Notes under the pieces: model-generated | Databases searched by the model: none | Seen by the model: only the letters and a program-made list of their open reading frames with translations | Told to the model about the DNA's origin: nothing | Position numbers and translations under genes: made by a program | Part shown: in pieces, positions 39,077-47,522 of the stretch | Position numbering within the stretch: the first letter of the stretch is position 1 | Layout: each line of letters starts with the position of its first letter | NCBI RefSeq assembly: GCF_011605345.1 | Contig: NZ_JAAOXM010000017.1 | Span: forward strand, 93,424 to 157,423 | Direction of reading: 5' to 3' | From: Burkholderia sp. D-99 | GTDB taxonomy: Bacteria; Pseudomonadota; Gammaproteobacteria; Burkholderiales; Burkholderiaceae | DNA: 64,000 bases

Positions 39077-39502
39077 GTGCAAGGCCTCACGCGCAGGATC
39101 ACGCAAGCGGTGCTCTACGAAGCGATCGCGATTTCCTGCATCTCGCCCGTGATCGCGGCGATCTTCAGGCAGGACCTCGTCTATTCGGGCGCGCTATCGG
39201 CGACGATGTCGGCGATCGCGTTGCTGTGGAACATGATCTTCAACGCACTGTTCGAGCGCTGGGAAGCGTCGCGCCGGCAGCCGGCACGCACGCTCGGGCG
39301 GCGGATCCTGCACGCCACCGGATTCGAAGGCGGGCTGATCTTCATCCTGGTGCCCGTCGTGTCGTGGTGGCTCGGCATCTCGTGGTTCGACGCGTTCGTC
39401 GTCGACATCGGGCTGTTTGCGTTCTTCTTCTGTTACGCGTTCGTATTCCAGTGGGCGTTCGACCGGGTGTTCGACGTGCCGGTGGCGACGAAGGGGCAAT
39501 GA
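39077..39502 (+). CDS. PACE family proton-driven efflux protein (AceI-like)
   Basis: 141 residues from GTG 39077, four membrane segments in two repeats of the bacterial transmembrane pair (BTP) domain. Each repeat begins with the conserved R-R-I/x-x-x-x-E pattern (RRITQAVLYEA and RRILHATGFEGG); the glutamate in the first is needed for transport in AceI. It would export biocides such as chlorhexidine or short-chain diamines. A GGAG lies 7 nt upstream of GTG 39077; a GTG at 39053 is in frame and adds eight residues. Confidence 0.82.
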   Translation: MQGLTRRITQAVLYEAIAISCISPVIAAIFRQDLVYSGALSATMSAIALLWNMIFNALFERWEASRRQPARTLGRRILHATGFEGGLIFILVPVVSWWLGISWFDAFVVDIGLFAFFFCYAFVFQWAFDRVFDVPVATKGQ

Positions 39503-39834
39503 GTCGAGCCGCCCCGGTGATCGGAAATTCGAGATCGATATCAATCGGTGCGTTTATTTCAATTCCAAAACGCACCCCATTTCATTTGTTCGACATTCAA
39601 ATAATACCGCCGCCAGCATTCACAAAATCAAAACAACCCTAGGGTTTACGTTACATTGTCTCTCCGCAAATCCGAATGCTAATGTTGGTTGACGATTAAC
39701 ATAAAATAATCACCCACATCCATCCCACATAATCAGCGCAACTCCATGCGCCCACTTAATCGCTAAATCCGCCCTCGAATTTTCGAGGGCGATTTGCGAT
39801 GTTCGCGGTTCAATTCCTAAACAAGGAAATCATC
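39503..39834 (+). promoter_or_regulatory. AT-rich leader of the peptide gene
   Basis: 332 bp with far lower GC than the rest of the window (about 39540-39740 is the lowest). It holds no gene. TTGACG at 39689 could be a -35 element, but no good -10 is spaced correctly. AT-rich islands of this kind are often silenced by H-NS/MvaT-type proteins and mark imported genes. A long hairpin closes the leader (next entry). Confidence 0.6.
39760..39799 (+). promoter_or_regulatory. Long imperfect hairpin in the leader of the peptide gene
   Basis: A perfect core GCCCTCGAA/TTCGAGGGC (39771-39779 and 39782-39790) is extended outwards by AAATC/GATTT and TCGC/GCGA with two single bulges. It ends 35 nt before the ATG at 39835 and has no T-run on the plus strand. 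It could be a regulatory RNA structure, a protein-binding site, or a terminator of an upstream unit. Confidence 0.6.
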
Positions 39835-39963
39835 ATGAACGAAAATCAGGAAAAGCAGGATCTCCCGCTGATCGAATGGATGCAGGAAGATCAGCATGAA
39901 GACTGGGTCGAGATGATGAAAGACAGCGCAGTCATTCCATTCGCCACGGCTCTGTGGGCATAA
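39835..39963 (+). CDS. Small acidic peptide, candidate precursor of a modified peptide
   Basis: 42 codons, ATG 39835 to TAA 39961-39963. AAGGA precedes the start at about 7 nt. The first 30 residues are strongly acidic and Gln-rich (LIEWMQEDQHEDWVEMM), a leader-like composition, and the last 12 are neutral and hydrophobic (SAVIPFATALWA, one Trp at position 41), core-like. It has no cysteine, so a lanthipeptide or lasso class is not indicated by cysteine content. The gene has about half G+C, below its surroundings. It is followed by a terminator-like hairpin and then by two enzyme genes. The peptide-precursor role is inference; a regulatory leader peptide or a toxin/antitoxin component are alternatives. 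Confidence 0.55.
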   Translation: MNENQEKQDLPLIEWMQEDQHEDWVEMMKDSAVIPFATALWA

Positions 39964-39979
39964 GCGGGCAGCCCGAATG

Positions 39980-40010
39980 ATGGCGGATCGTAATGACCCG
40001 CCATTTTTTT
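39980..40010 (+). terminator. Intrinsic terminator/attenuator after the peptide gene
   Basis: ATGGCGG (39980-39986) and CCGCCAT (39998-40004) form a 7-bp stem with an 11-nt loop followed by seven Ts (40004-40010). It lies 17 nt after the peptide stop and about 30 nt before the ATG of the next gene. Partial read-through would give more peptide transcript than enzyme transcript, as is usual between RiPP precursor and enzyme genes. Confidence 0.75.
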
Positions 40011-40041
40011 GATCCAGAACCTGGATACCCCGGAGATAATC

Positions 40042-40998
40042 ATGGAAAAAAGCGTCGAGAATTTCTTTTCGTGCGTCCGCGGACATCCAGCCATGATGCA
40101 GAAACACTCGCCCGGCGCCAGCATTCTCGTCGGCTCGGACAAAAGCCAGAGAAATACCGCGCAATCGATCATTCAGCATTGCCCTGAAAAACTCGAATAC
40201 TCGTTCACCTACGTCGAGCTTGACACGGAAGATCACGAACAGGTCATAAAGGAAATCGACCGATGTGACATGTTCATCTTCATGTATGACTCCTCCGTTC
40301 GTTCCGACATCAACCCGCACGGGCCGTCATTCATCCCGCCCCTCAAGCCGAAAATGGCCGAGCACTGGAAGAAGTCGGTATTGCTTCGGGAATACGGCGA
40401 ATTCTTCAAGGAGGCCTTTTCCGAGAACATCGACGACATTGCCGCACGCAACGAACGCATCATTGCGGCGGCACAACGCGCTCGACGCGTGCAATTTCAC
40501 GATGGCTTCGGCGGTTCGCTGCACGGAACGCTGGATCAGACATGGAAAAGCCTGGATGGCCGCAACCACTACGACCTGATGCCGGGCGAAGTGGCGACCC
40601 GGGTACTCGACCTGACCGGAAACGTCGTATTCGGCGGCACGTTCTTGAGCACGGTGCCCTTTGCCATCAAGTACGGCGTCATCGACCCGATCTTGAACAT
40701 CGGGATCGAACGGGGCCACGTGATCAGCGTCGAATCGGCCAATCGGCAGCTCGAGGATGATTTCAAGCTGTATCTCGATAAATGCGCAGGAAACAGGATC
40801 GTCGAGGAGTTCGGGATCGGGACGAACCTGAACGTCAAGCTGCATGGGCGAAATGCAAGTTTCGAGGAACGCCATCCCGGATTGCACCTCGGCCTCGGCG
40901 GCGGTGAACGTGGCAGCCATCATCTGGATCTGGTGTTTTCGTCCGGAACAATACGGTTCGACGACACCGTCATCTTCGACGGCTCATTCCGTGTGTAG
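40042..40998 (+). CDS. M29-aminopeptidase/NicX-like metalloprotein
   Basis: 318 residues; GGAG is 7 nt upstream of ATG 40042. The C-terminal half carries the ligand pattern of the M29 aminopeptidase/2,5-dihydroxypyridine dioxygenase superfamily: E183 (LMPGEVAT), E256 (EEFGIGTN), E275-E276 and H282 in FEERHPGLHLGLGG, then H294 and D296 (SHHLDLVF), and the closing FDGSF. The N-terminal half (about 1-150) is divergent. M29 peptidases use Zn or Co; NicX uses Fe(II). It may therefore trim or oxidise the small peptide encoded upstream. Which activity it has cannot be told from the sequence. No signal peptide. Confidence 0.55.
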   Translation: MEKSVENFFSCVRGHPAMMQKHSPGASILVGSDKSQRNTAQSIIQHCPEKLEYSFTYVELDTEDHEQVIKEIDRCDMFIFMYDSSVRSDINPHGPSFIPPLKPKMAEHWKKSVLLREYGEFFKEAFSENIDDIAARNERIIAAAQRARRVQFHDGFGGSLHGTLDQTWKSLDGRNHYDLMPGEVATRVLDLTGNVVFGGTFLSTVPFAIKYGVIDPILNIGIERGHVISVESANRQLEDDFKLYLDKCAGNRIVEEFGIGTNLNVKLHGRNASFEERHPGLHLGLGGGERGSHHLDLVFSSGTIRFDDTVIFDGSFRV

Positions 40999-41133
40999 CC
41001 CCTTCGGCGACACGGCCGGCATCGAAGCACCGACAAGGTGCCGGCCTCGTGATGCGCACCTTCGGCATCCTGCTCGCGCTGGTTCCCGTTGCGCCCGTGC
41101 TGCACGGTGACCGCGCCCGCCGGAGCCGAATTC

Positions 41134-42552
41134 ATGCCCGATCTCGAACAGCAGCTGCATGCTGCGCAGACGCAATACGCGGACGATTCACATGATCCCG
41201 CGCTTCTGCATCGAATCTGCGAACTGTTGACTGCCCTCAGGCGAGACGAGGAAATGCTCCCCTGGGCCGACCTCGCGCTGGCGCTCGATCCGCACGACGC
41301 CGTCTCCCTGACACGGCGTGCCGATGCGCTCTACCTGCTGGGCCGGTACGTCGAAGCCGCCGAAACATGGCAACGTGATCCGTCGCGGCACAGCCGGCCC
41401 GAACTCTACCGCCTGCGACTGGGCATGAGCCTGATGATGGCCGGCGATCTCGCGCAGGCCATTGCGTTGCTGGACGAAGCCTACCGGATGGCCGCCTCCG
41501 GCCATACCGAGATGACCGCGTCGATCGGATTTGCGATGGGAGAGGCGATGCTCAAGGCGGGCGATCCGCGCGGCTTCGCCTATTGGCGAATGCGTGACGA
41601 CGTTCCGCGCCTGTCCGCCAATTACCGCCCGGTCGACATCCCGGCATGGGATGGTGAATCGGACGTGCGCGGCAAGCGTGTCCTGATCACGCATGAGCAC
41701 GGCTTCGGTGACAACTTTCTCCTGGCAGCCTGCGTGGCCGACTGGCTGGACGAAGGCGCGCACGTCATGCTCACCTGCCATCCGCAGAGCCACGCGCTCA
41801 TGCAGGCGTCACTGCCGCGGTGCGAGGTCGTCGCCGCCCCCAATCCGGTGCAGTTTCATGCCCCATTGCCCGGTGCACTGCAATCACTTGCCGACAGGTT
41901 CGCGCCGGACCTGCATGCCACGCTGCTCCATTTGCCGATGCTGAAGGCCCGGCGGACACGCCTGTCGGAACAATGGTTCGCGCCCTACATCCAGACGCCG
42001 CCGCACAAGCAGCGGATCGCTATCGAATGGGCGGCGCAAGTGCGCGAGCAACATCCGGGCAAGAAGCTGATCGGACTGTTTTGGGATTGCGTTCAACGAC
42101 ATTGGCCTGAAAAGGGCGCCGTCGTCAGGTGCTGGGCCAGCCGCCGCAGCCTGCCGCTCGATGCGATCAACGCGATCGTGGCACACCCCGCCATCGCGGA
42201 ATGCATGCACTTCGTGAATCTGCATCATCCCGCTGCCCAGGCGCTGGCGGGCACGCCGGCCGGCAATGTCAGCCACTACCAGCCGGTGATTCGGGATTTC
42301 GGCGACACGGCGGCATGCATTGCCCAACTGGATGCCGTGGTCGCGGTCGACTCAGGCGTCGCCAATCTGGCGGTCATGATGGGTAGGCGGACTTGCGTAC
42401 CGACCCACATCTGCGGCGATTGGCGTTGGGGGGTCGAGGGTACCGCGAGCCCCTGGATCAGGGATGCGACCGCTATGCGGCAAACCCGCGAAGGTGACTG
42501 GAGCGACGTGATTCGACGCATCACCGCGTGGCTCATGCATGCGGTGGCCTGA
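41134..42552 (+). CDS. TPR protein with C-terminal GT9-like glycosyltransferase domain
   Basis: 472 residues from ATG 41134 (GGAG upstream; an ATG-less extension to 41089 is possible). The N-terminal half (about 1-200) has tetratricopeptide-like helical repeats (DALYLLGRYVEAAETW, MSLMMAGDLAQAIALLDEA). The C-terminal half resembles the ADP-heptose/GT9 fold used by TPR-glycosyltransferases: GDNFLLAACVADWL, then VVAVDSGVANLAVMMG, and a terminal DWRWGVEGTASPW. It follows the metalloprotein gene by 135 bp on the same strand and is probably part of the same cassette. Acceptor unknown; it could glycosylate the peptide, or a surface protein. Confidence 0.6.
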   Translation: MPDLEQQLHAAQTQYADDSHDPALLHRICELLTALRRDEEMLPWADLALALDPHDAVSLTRRADALYLLGRYVEAAETWQRDPSRHSRPELYRLRLGMSLMMAGDLAQAIALLDEAYRMAASGHTEMTASIGFAMGEAMLKAGDPRGFAYWRMRDDVPRLSANYRPVDIPAWDGESDVRGKRVLITHEHGFGDNFLLAACVADWLDEGAHVMLTCHPQSHALMQASLPRCEVVAAPNPVQFHAPLPGALQSLADRFAPDLHATLLHLPMLKARRTRLSEQWFAPYIQTPPHKQRIAIEWAAQVREQHPGKKLIGLFWDCVQRHWPEKGAVVRCWASRRSLPLDAINAIVAHPAIAECMHFVNLHHPAAQALAGTPAGNVSHYQPVIRDFGDTAACIAQLDAVVAVDSGVANLAVMMGRRTCVPTHICGDWRWGVEGTASPWIRDATAMRQTREGDWSDVIRRITAWLMHAVA

Positions 42553-42615
42553 TGCGTGATACCTGATGCCTGATTCGAACCATCCCGCCTGAATACGCCG
42601 GACAGACATGCCGAC

Positions 42616-42650
42616 GCCCCCCGTCCCCGGATCTTCCCGGGACGGGGGGC
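42616..42650. terminator. Bidirectional GC-rich terminator
   Basis: Perfect 12-bp inverted repeat (GCCCCCCGTCCC at 42616-42627, complement at 42639-42650) with an 11-nt loop. It lies between the convergent TPR-GT9 gene and choX. No T-run, but a strong stem. Confidence 0.65.
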
Positions 42651-42704
42651 ACCAACCAGTCCGTCAAGCCGCTTGCGGGCCCGGCGAAAGCCCGAACACG
42701 TCGT

Positions 42705-43652
42705 TCAATGCACGCCGAGATAAGCCTTCACTGCCGGCAGGCCCGGCTTGCCGTCGAGCGTCGTCACGCCCGCGAGCCACTTGTCGAGCGCCTGCGGGTT
42801 CGCCTTCAGGTACTCGGCCGCAGCCTTGTTCGGGTCTTCCTTGTTCATGATCGGCACCATCACGTGGTTCTCGATCGTCGTCGTGAACTGCAGGTTCGAC
42901 ACGAACTTCGCGACGTTCGGGCAGCGCTGCGCGTAGTCGGGCGGCGTCGCCGTGAGCACCTTCGCTTCGCCGTAGTTCGGGCCGAACACGTCGTCGCCGC
43001 CGCTCAGGTAGTCGATCTTCATCTGCACGTTCATCGGATGCGGTTCCCAGCCGAGGAACACGATCCACTGCTTGTCGCGGATCGCGCGATTCACCTCGAC
43101 CAGCATCCCGGCCTCGCTCGACTCGACCATCTTGAACTTGCCGAGGCCGAACTGGTTGCCGTCGATCATCTTCTTGATCAGCAGGTTGCCGTCGTTGCCC
43201 GGCTCGATCCCGTAGATCTTGCCGTTGAGCTTGTCCGCATACTTCTGGATGTCCGCGAACGACTTCAGGCCGCCCTGGTACACGTAGTCGGGCACCGCGA
43301 GCGTGTATTTCGCGCCGGTCAGGTTGGGCGTCGCGAGCACCTTGATCGAGCCGGCCTTCGTGAACGGCTGGATGATCGGGTCCATCGTCGGCGACCAGTA
43401 GCCGAGGAACACGTCGATCTGCTTGCTCTTGATCCCCGCGAACGTGATCGGCACCGACGCGATCGTCTTCGTCGGGCTGTAGCCGAGCCCCTGCAGCATC
43501 GTCGACGCGAGGCCCGTGGTCGCCGCGATGTCGGACCAGCCGACATCCGCGAAGCGCACGTTCTTGCACACGGGCGGATCGGCCGCATAAACGGCCGACA
43601 TCGGCGCGGTTATCCCGATCCCGCACACCGCTGCGATCAATAGGCGCTTCAT
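42705..43652 (-). CDS. choX: Choline/betaine ABC transporter, periplasmic binding protein
   Basis: 315 residues. Signal peptide (to about residue 24, VYA), then an OpuAC-type type II binding fold with aromatic residues placed for a cation-pi box (VGWSDIAATTG, FLGYWSPTMDP, FLGWEPHPMN). It binds choline or betaine in the periplasm. ATG 43652 has GGAG upstream; the frame is open further 5'. A family of such ChoX proteins is found in Rhizobiales and Burkholderia. It lies downstream of the GbdR-like gene, on the same strand as choVW. Confidence 0.85.
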   Translation of the reverse strand: MKRLLIAAVCGIGITAPMSAVYAADPPVCKNVRFADVGWSDIAATTGLASTMLQGLGYSPTKTIASVPITFAGIKSKQIDVFLGYWSPTMDPIIQPFTKAGSIKVLATPNLTGAKYTLAVPDYVYQGGLKSFADIQKYADKLNGKIYGIEPGNDGNLLIKKMIDGNQFGLGKFKMVESSEAGMLVEVNRAIRDKQWIVFLGWEPHPMNVQMKIDYLSGGDDVFGPNYGEAKVLTATPPDYAQRCPNVAKFVSNLQFTTTIENHVMVPIMNKEDPNKAAAEYLKANPQALDKWLAGVTTLDGKPGLPAVKAYLGVH

Positions 43653-43751
43653 CTTGCTTCTCCTCAAAGTGATGTCGTTTGCTTGAATTCGGGATCGTTT
43701 ATTGAAGCCGCGCGCCGCGATCCCGGCGGCGTCGCGGACCATGGGTTTTGA

Positions 43752-44750
43752 TCAGCGCCCCGGCAACCGGCGCTCGTAGCTCGGCGCGTGGCCGAACTGC
43801 GCGCGGTAGGCCTTGCTGAAATGACACGGCGAATGAAACCCGCAGACCGTCGTCACGCGCGCGATCGATGCATCCGTCGTGCGCAGCAGGTCGCGCGCGC
43901 GCTTCAGGCGCATCGTCAGGTAATAGTGGGTCGGCGACACGTTCAGGTACACCTTGAACATCCGCTGCAGGTGCCGCTGCGACAGCCGCACGAGCCGTGC
44001 GAGTTCCTCGAGCGACAGCGGCTCCTCGATGTTCGCCTCCATCAGCCGCACGACCTCGATCAGCTCCGCGCGCGAGAAGCCGACGCGCGCATCGACCGGA
44101 ATCGGCTGCGTATCGGTCGAGCTGCGGATGCGCTCCAGGATGAACTGCTCGGATACCTGCGCGGCAAGCTGCTGGCCGAACCGCATGCCGACGAGGTTCA
44201 GCATCAGGTCGAGCGGCGCGGTGCCGCCGGTGCAGGTCAGCCGGTCGCGGTCGACCACGAACAGCTCGTCGGCGAAGCCGACCTGCGGAAACTCGGCATG
44301 CAGCGCGGACAGGTTTTCCCAGTGCACGGTGCAGCGATAGCCGTCGAGCAACCCGCTCGACATCAGCGCATACGCGCCCGTGCAGATGCCGCCGAGCGGC
44401 AGTCCGCGTTCGGCGAGCGCCGCGAGTGTATCGCGCGCGCCCTCGTCGACCACGTCGCGGATGCGGATGCCGCCGCACACGATCATCACATCCGGCAGGT
44501 TCGTGTAGTCGAGTGCCTGCGTGGGCCGCACCGCGATGCCGTTGCTGGCATGTGCGGGCGCGCCGTCGAGCGAGTAGATCGACCACTGATAGTGATCGGC
44601 ACGCCCGACGTAGTTCGCCATCCGAAGCACTTCGACCGCGCTCGAGAACGCGATCATCGAGAAATTCGGCAGCGTCAGGAAGCCGAAATGGGCGAGGGAC
44701 GAAACCGGTGAAACGCAGGCGGCGGGCGCGACAGCGACGGCGGACGTCAC
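43752..44750 (-). CDS. gbdR: GbdR-like GlxA/AraC activator of choline/betaine catabolism
   Basis: 332 residues from GTG 44750 (AGGAG 6 nt upstream; an ATG at 44819 is in frame). Residues about 15-200 form a DJ-1/PfpI-type sensor domain (GGICTGAYALMSSG) and about 225-325 an AraC-type DNA-binding domain (LARLVRLSQRHLQRMFKVYL, TTVCGFHSPCHFSKAYRAQFG). GbdR of Pseudomonas responds to glycine betaine and dimethylglycine and activates betaine catabolism and transport. Its location inside the choline transporter cluster supports the call. A second member of the family faces the sarcosine operon at 15677. Confidence 0.82.
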   Translation of the reverse strand: MTSAVAVAPAACVSPVSSLAHFGFLTLPNFSMIAFSSAVEVLRMANYVGRADHYQWSIYSLDGAPAHASNGIAVRPTQALDYTNLPDVMIVCGGIRIRDVVDEGARDTLAALAERGLPLGGICTGAYALMSSGLLDGYRCTVHWENLSALHAEFPQVGFADELFVVDRDRLTCTGGTAPLDLMLNLVGMRFGQQLAAQVSEQFILERIRSSTDTQPIPVDARVGFSRAELIEVVRLMEANIEEPLSLEELARLVRLSQRHLQRMFKVYLNVSPTHYYLTMRLKRARDLLRTTDASIARVTTVCGFHSPCHFSKAYRAQFGHAPSYERRLPGR

Positions 44751-44857
44751 ATCGGTCTCCTGGCGAGGAGGTTGCAGGGGGCCAGCCCCGCAGCGCAAGC
44801 CGCGGAAGCCGTTATTCATTCAGGGTGAGCGGCCGGTGGTAGTCCGGCCGCCGGAGG

Positions 44858-45754
44858 TCAGGCCCGTGCGGGCGCAGCCTTCACGCGAAACAACTGCTTG
44901 AGACCGGCGAACAGCGGCGCCTTCACGGTGCCCGGCGCACGGCCGAAGCTTTCGGTGATGCGGTCGAGAATGATCGCGAGCAGCACGACCGACAGGCCGC
45001 TTTCGAAACCGAGGCCGATGTCGAGGCGCTGGATACTGGCGAGCACGTCGTTGCCGAGGCCGCCCGCGCCGACCATCGACGCGATGATCACCATCGACAG
45101 CGCCATCATGATCGTCTGGTTCACGCCCTGCATGATCGACGGCAGCGCATTCGGGAACTGCACCTTGTACAGCAACTGCCACGGCGTGCAGCCGAAGGCC
45201 TGGCCGGCTTCGACGATCTCGCGGTTCACGTGGCGGATACCGAGGCTCGTCAGGCGCACCGCCGGCGGCATCGCGAAGATCACCGTCGACAGGATCCCCG
45301 GCACGCGGCCGAGACCGAACAGCATCGCGGCCGGAATCAGGTAGACGAACGCCGGCATCGTCTGCATCAGGTCGAGGATCGGGCGCACGGTCGCGGCGAC
45401 CCACTTGCTCTTCGCGGCCCAGATGCCGAGCGGGATGCCGAGCACGAGGCTGATGATCGTCGACGACAGCGTGAGGCCGAGCGTAATGACCGTCTGGTCC
45501 CAGAAGCCCGTCGCGAAGATCAGCAGCAGCGACGCGGTGGTGAACAGCGCGAAGCGCCAGCCCACCCGCCACAGCCCGACGCCGATGAAGATCGCCATCA
45601 TCATCCACATCGGGATCGCCTGCAGGCTGTGCTCGACGAATGCCGCGAGCCCCTCGATCGCCTGACCGATCGTGTCGAACGTCTTCGCGTCGTGGTCGAG
45701 CAGGTAGTGAACGCCCTGGTCGACCCAGGTACCGAGCGGAATCATTTCAGACAT
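44858..45754 (-). CDS. choW: Choline/betaine ABC transporter permease
   Basis: 298 residues with about seven membrane segments; permease loop EAGQAFGCTPWQLLYKVQFP in the C-terminal half. Closely related to ProW/ChoW/OpuAB. ATG 45754 overlaps the choV stop at 45747 by eight bases, so translation is coupled. It moves choline or glycine betaine across the inner membrane. Confidence 0.87.
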   Translation of the reverse strand: MSEMIPLGTWVDQGVHYLLDHDAKTFDTIGQAIEGLAAFVEHSLQAIPMWMMMAIFIGVGLWRVGWRFALFTTASLLLIFATGFWDQTVITLGLTLSSTIISLVLGIPLGIWAAKSKWVAATVRPILDLMQTMPAFVYLIPAAMLFGLGRVPGILSTVIFAMPPAVRLTSLGIRHVNREIVEAGQAFGCTPWQLLYKVQFPNALPSIMQGVNQTIMMALSMVIIASMVGAGGLGNDVLASIQRLDIGLGFESGLSVVLLAIILDRITESFGRAPGTVKAPLFAGLKQLFRVKAAPARA

Positions 45755-46916
45755 GGGAACCTCGCGAACGCGTGATGGCCTTCAGGATGAGCGCACGATC
45801 GACCGAGCCGCAGTAGCAGCCGTCGTCGTCGACGACAGGCAGTGCATTCGGGCTCGCGACCACGCGCGCGACGACGTGTTCGAGCGACGCATCGCGCCGG
45901 ATGCTTTCGATCGGCCGCACGGACGGCGTGGCCTGACCGATCGCATCACGCGTGACGAAGCCGCGAATCTTGCGTTCGGCGTCGAGCACGAACGCGTATT
46001 CGGCACTGCCGTTCAGCGTTGCCGCGACGTTCGCGGCGTCGCACTTCGACACGATCGGCACGGCGCCCGTCTGCATCAGGTCGCCGGCCGTGAGGTAGCG
46101 GCTGGTGTCGATGCCGTCGAAGAACGCACGCACGTAATCGTCGGCCGGGTTCGCGATGATGTCCTGCGGCGTACCGACCTGCACGAGGCGGCCGCCTTCC
46201 ATGATCGCGATGCGGTTGCCGATGCGCAGCGCTTCCTCCAGATCGTGCGACACGAACATGATCGTGCGGCGCTGTTCCTTCTGCAGTTGCAGCAGCACAT
46301 CCTGCATTTCCCGGCGCTTGAGCGGATCGAGCGCGGAGAACGCCTCGTCCATGATCATCAGCGACGGGTTCACGGCCAGCGCACGGGCGAGGCCGACGCG
46401 CTGCTGCATGCCCCCGGACAGCTCGGACGGCAGCTTGTTCGAGAACGGTGCAAGGCCGACCTGCTCGAGCACTTCCATCGCGCGGCGCTCGCGTTCCTTC
46501 TTGCCGACGCCCGCGACTTCCAGGCCGAACGCGGCATTCGACACCACGGAGCGATGCGGCATCAGCGCGAACGACTGGAACACCATGCTCATGTCCTTGC
46601 GGCGCAGCGCGGTCAGCGCCGAGCGGCGCGCCGATGCGACGTCGAGCCCGTCGATCATCACCTTGCCGGCGCTCGGATCGACCAGCCGGTTCACGAGGCG
46701 GATCAGCGTGGACTTGCCGGAGCCGGACAGGCCCATCAGCACGAAAATTTCGCCTTCCTGCACATCGAAGGAGACGTTGTGCACGCCGACGACCTGACCG
46801 GTGCGCTTGAGCACATCGTCTTTCGTCGCGCCGGCGGCGAGCATGTCGAGCGCCTGCTGCGGGTTGCTTCCAAACACCTTGCACAGACCTTCGACCACGA
46901 CCTTGGGGGCATCCAT
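45747..46916 (-). CDS. choV: Choline/betaine ABC transporter ATP-binding protein
   Basis: 389 residues. Walker A GLSGSGKST at residues 62-70, signature LSGGMQQRVGLARALA, Walker B LMIMDEAFSALD, then a C-terminal CBS-domain pair (about 270-385), as in ProV/OpuAA, which senses ionic strength. The N-terminal 40 residues before the ATPase core are typical of the proline/glycine betaine transporter class. First gene of the choVW-gbdR-choX group; the 606-bp region upstream holds its promoter. Confidence 0.87.
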   Translation of the reverse strand: MDAPKVVVEGLCKVFGSNPQQALDMLAAGATKDDVLKRTGQVVGVHNVSFDVQEGEIFVLMGLSGSGKSTLIRLVNRLVDPSAGKVMIDGLDVASARRSALTALRRKDMSMVFQSFALMPHRSVVSNAAFGLEVAGVGKKERERRAMEVLEQVGLAPFSNKLPSELSGGMQQRVGLARALAVNPSLMIMDEAFSALDPLKRREMQDVLLQLQKEQRRTIMFVSHDLEEALRIGNRIAIMEGGRLVQVGTPQDIIANPADDYVRAFFDGIDTSRYLTAGDLMQTGAVPIVSKCDAANVAATLNGSAEYAFVLDAERKIRGFVTRDAIGQATPSVRPIESIRRDASLEHVVARVVASPNALPVVDDDGCYCGSVDRALILKAITRSRGSHV

Positions 46917-47522
46917 CGAAACCTTCTCCTCGTGTAGCGGGGACTCACGCGAGTCATAGCGTGCCTACATAGTTGCCAGAAAAAACCCCGACCTGCCGAC
47001 GAATTACGACAAACGCTTGCGCAAATACGACACGGCCGCCAGCCCCGCCGGGCGGGCCGCGGCACGCGGCGGCACCCGATTGCGGCGGCGCAATACGCGC
47101 ACGGCCAGCAACGGCGGGCATCGCGCGCCGGACTTGTGCGCAGCAGCGCGGCGCATATCGCGTCGCGTTATGCGCCAATTCGCATCGGGCACGCGTCGCT
47201 TTACGACAATTTCACGTCCGATCACGCGTCGATCTGCTCAGACGAATGCGCGCATGGCATTCACCCGTAAAAAGCATGACCGTGCAAAAAGCCGCGCGAC
47301 GACACCGGACGGCGCACGCCGCGATACCTCGCCAACCCGGAAAATCCGCGACGGCCGCTGTGATACATTCCCCGCCAACAGGCTGAGTGCGACGCAGGCC
47401 GCCACGCGGCCACCGCTGTCAGCAGTGCATGCCGGTTCGCCTGCCGGCCATGCCGACACCGCCTCGATCGGCAACCGTCCGATCGCAGGCCGATAACGAT
47501 ACGAGAGAGGGAGCAGGGCGAG
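46917..47522. other. Long intergenic region between choV and the DUF2339 gene
   Basis: 606 bp of divergent control region. GACTC(N4)GAGTC at 46942-46955 is a small inverted repeat near the choV start. The open frames that cross it are arginine-rich shadows without ribosome sites. I see no RNA gene or terminator; promoters for both sides must lie here. Confidence 0.45.

Noticed and set aside
41052..41133. Signal-peptide-like frame (MRTFGILLALVPVAP...) upstream of the TPR-GT9 gene
   Set aside because: It overlaps the TPR gene in another frame, lacks a ribosome site, and turns into Arg-rich shadow sequence.
46942..46955. Operator for choV
   Set aside because: The 5-bp arms are too short to distinguish from chance in GC-rich DNA; mentioned only in the intergenic entry.
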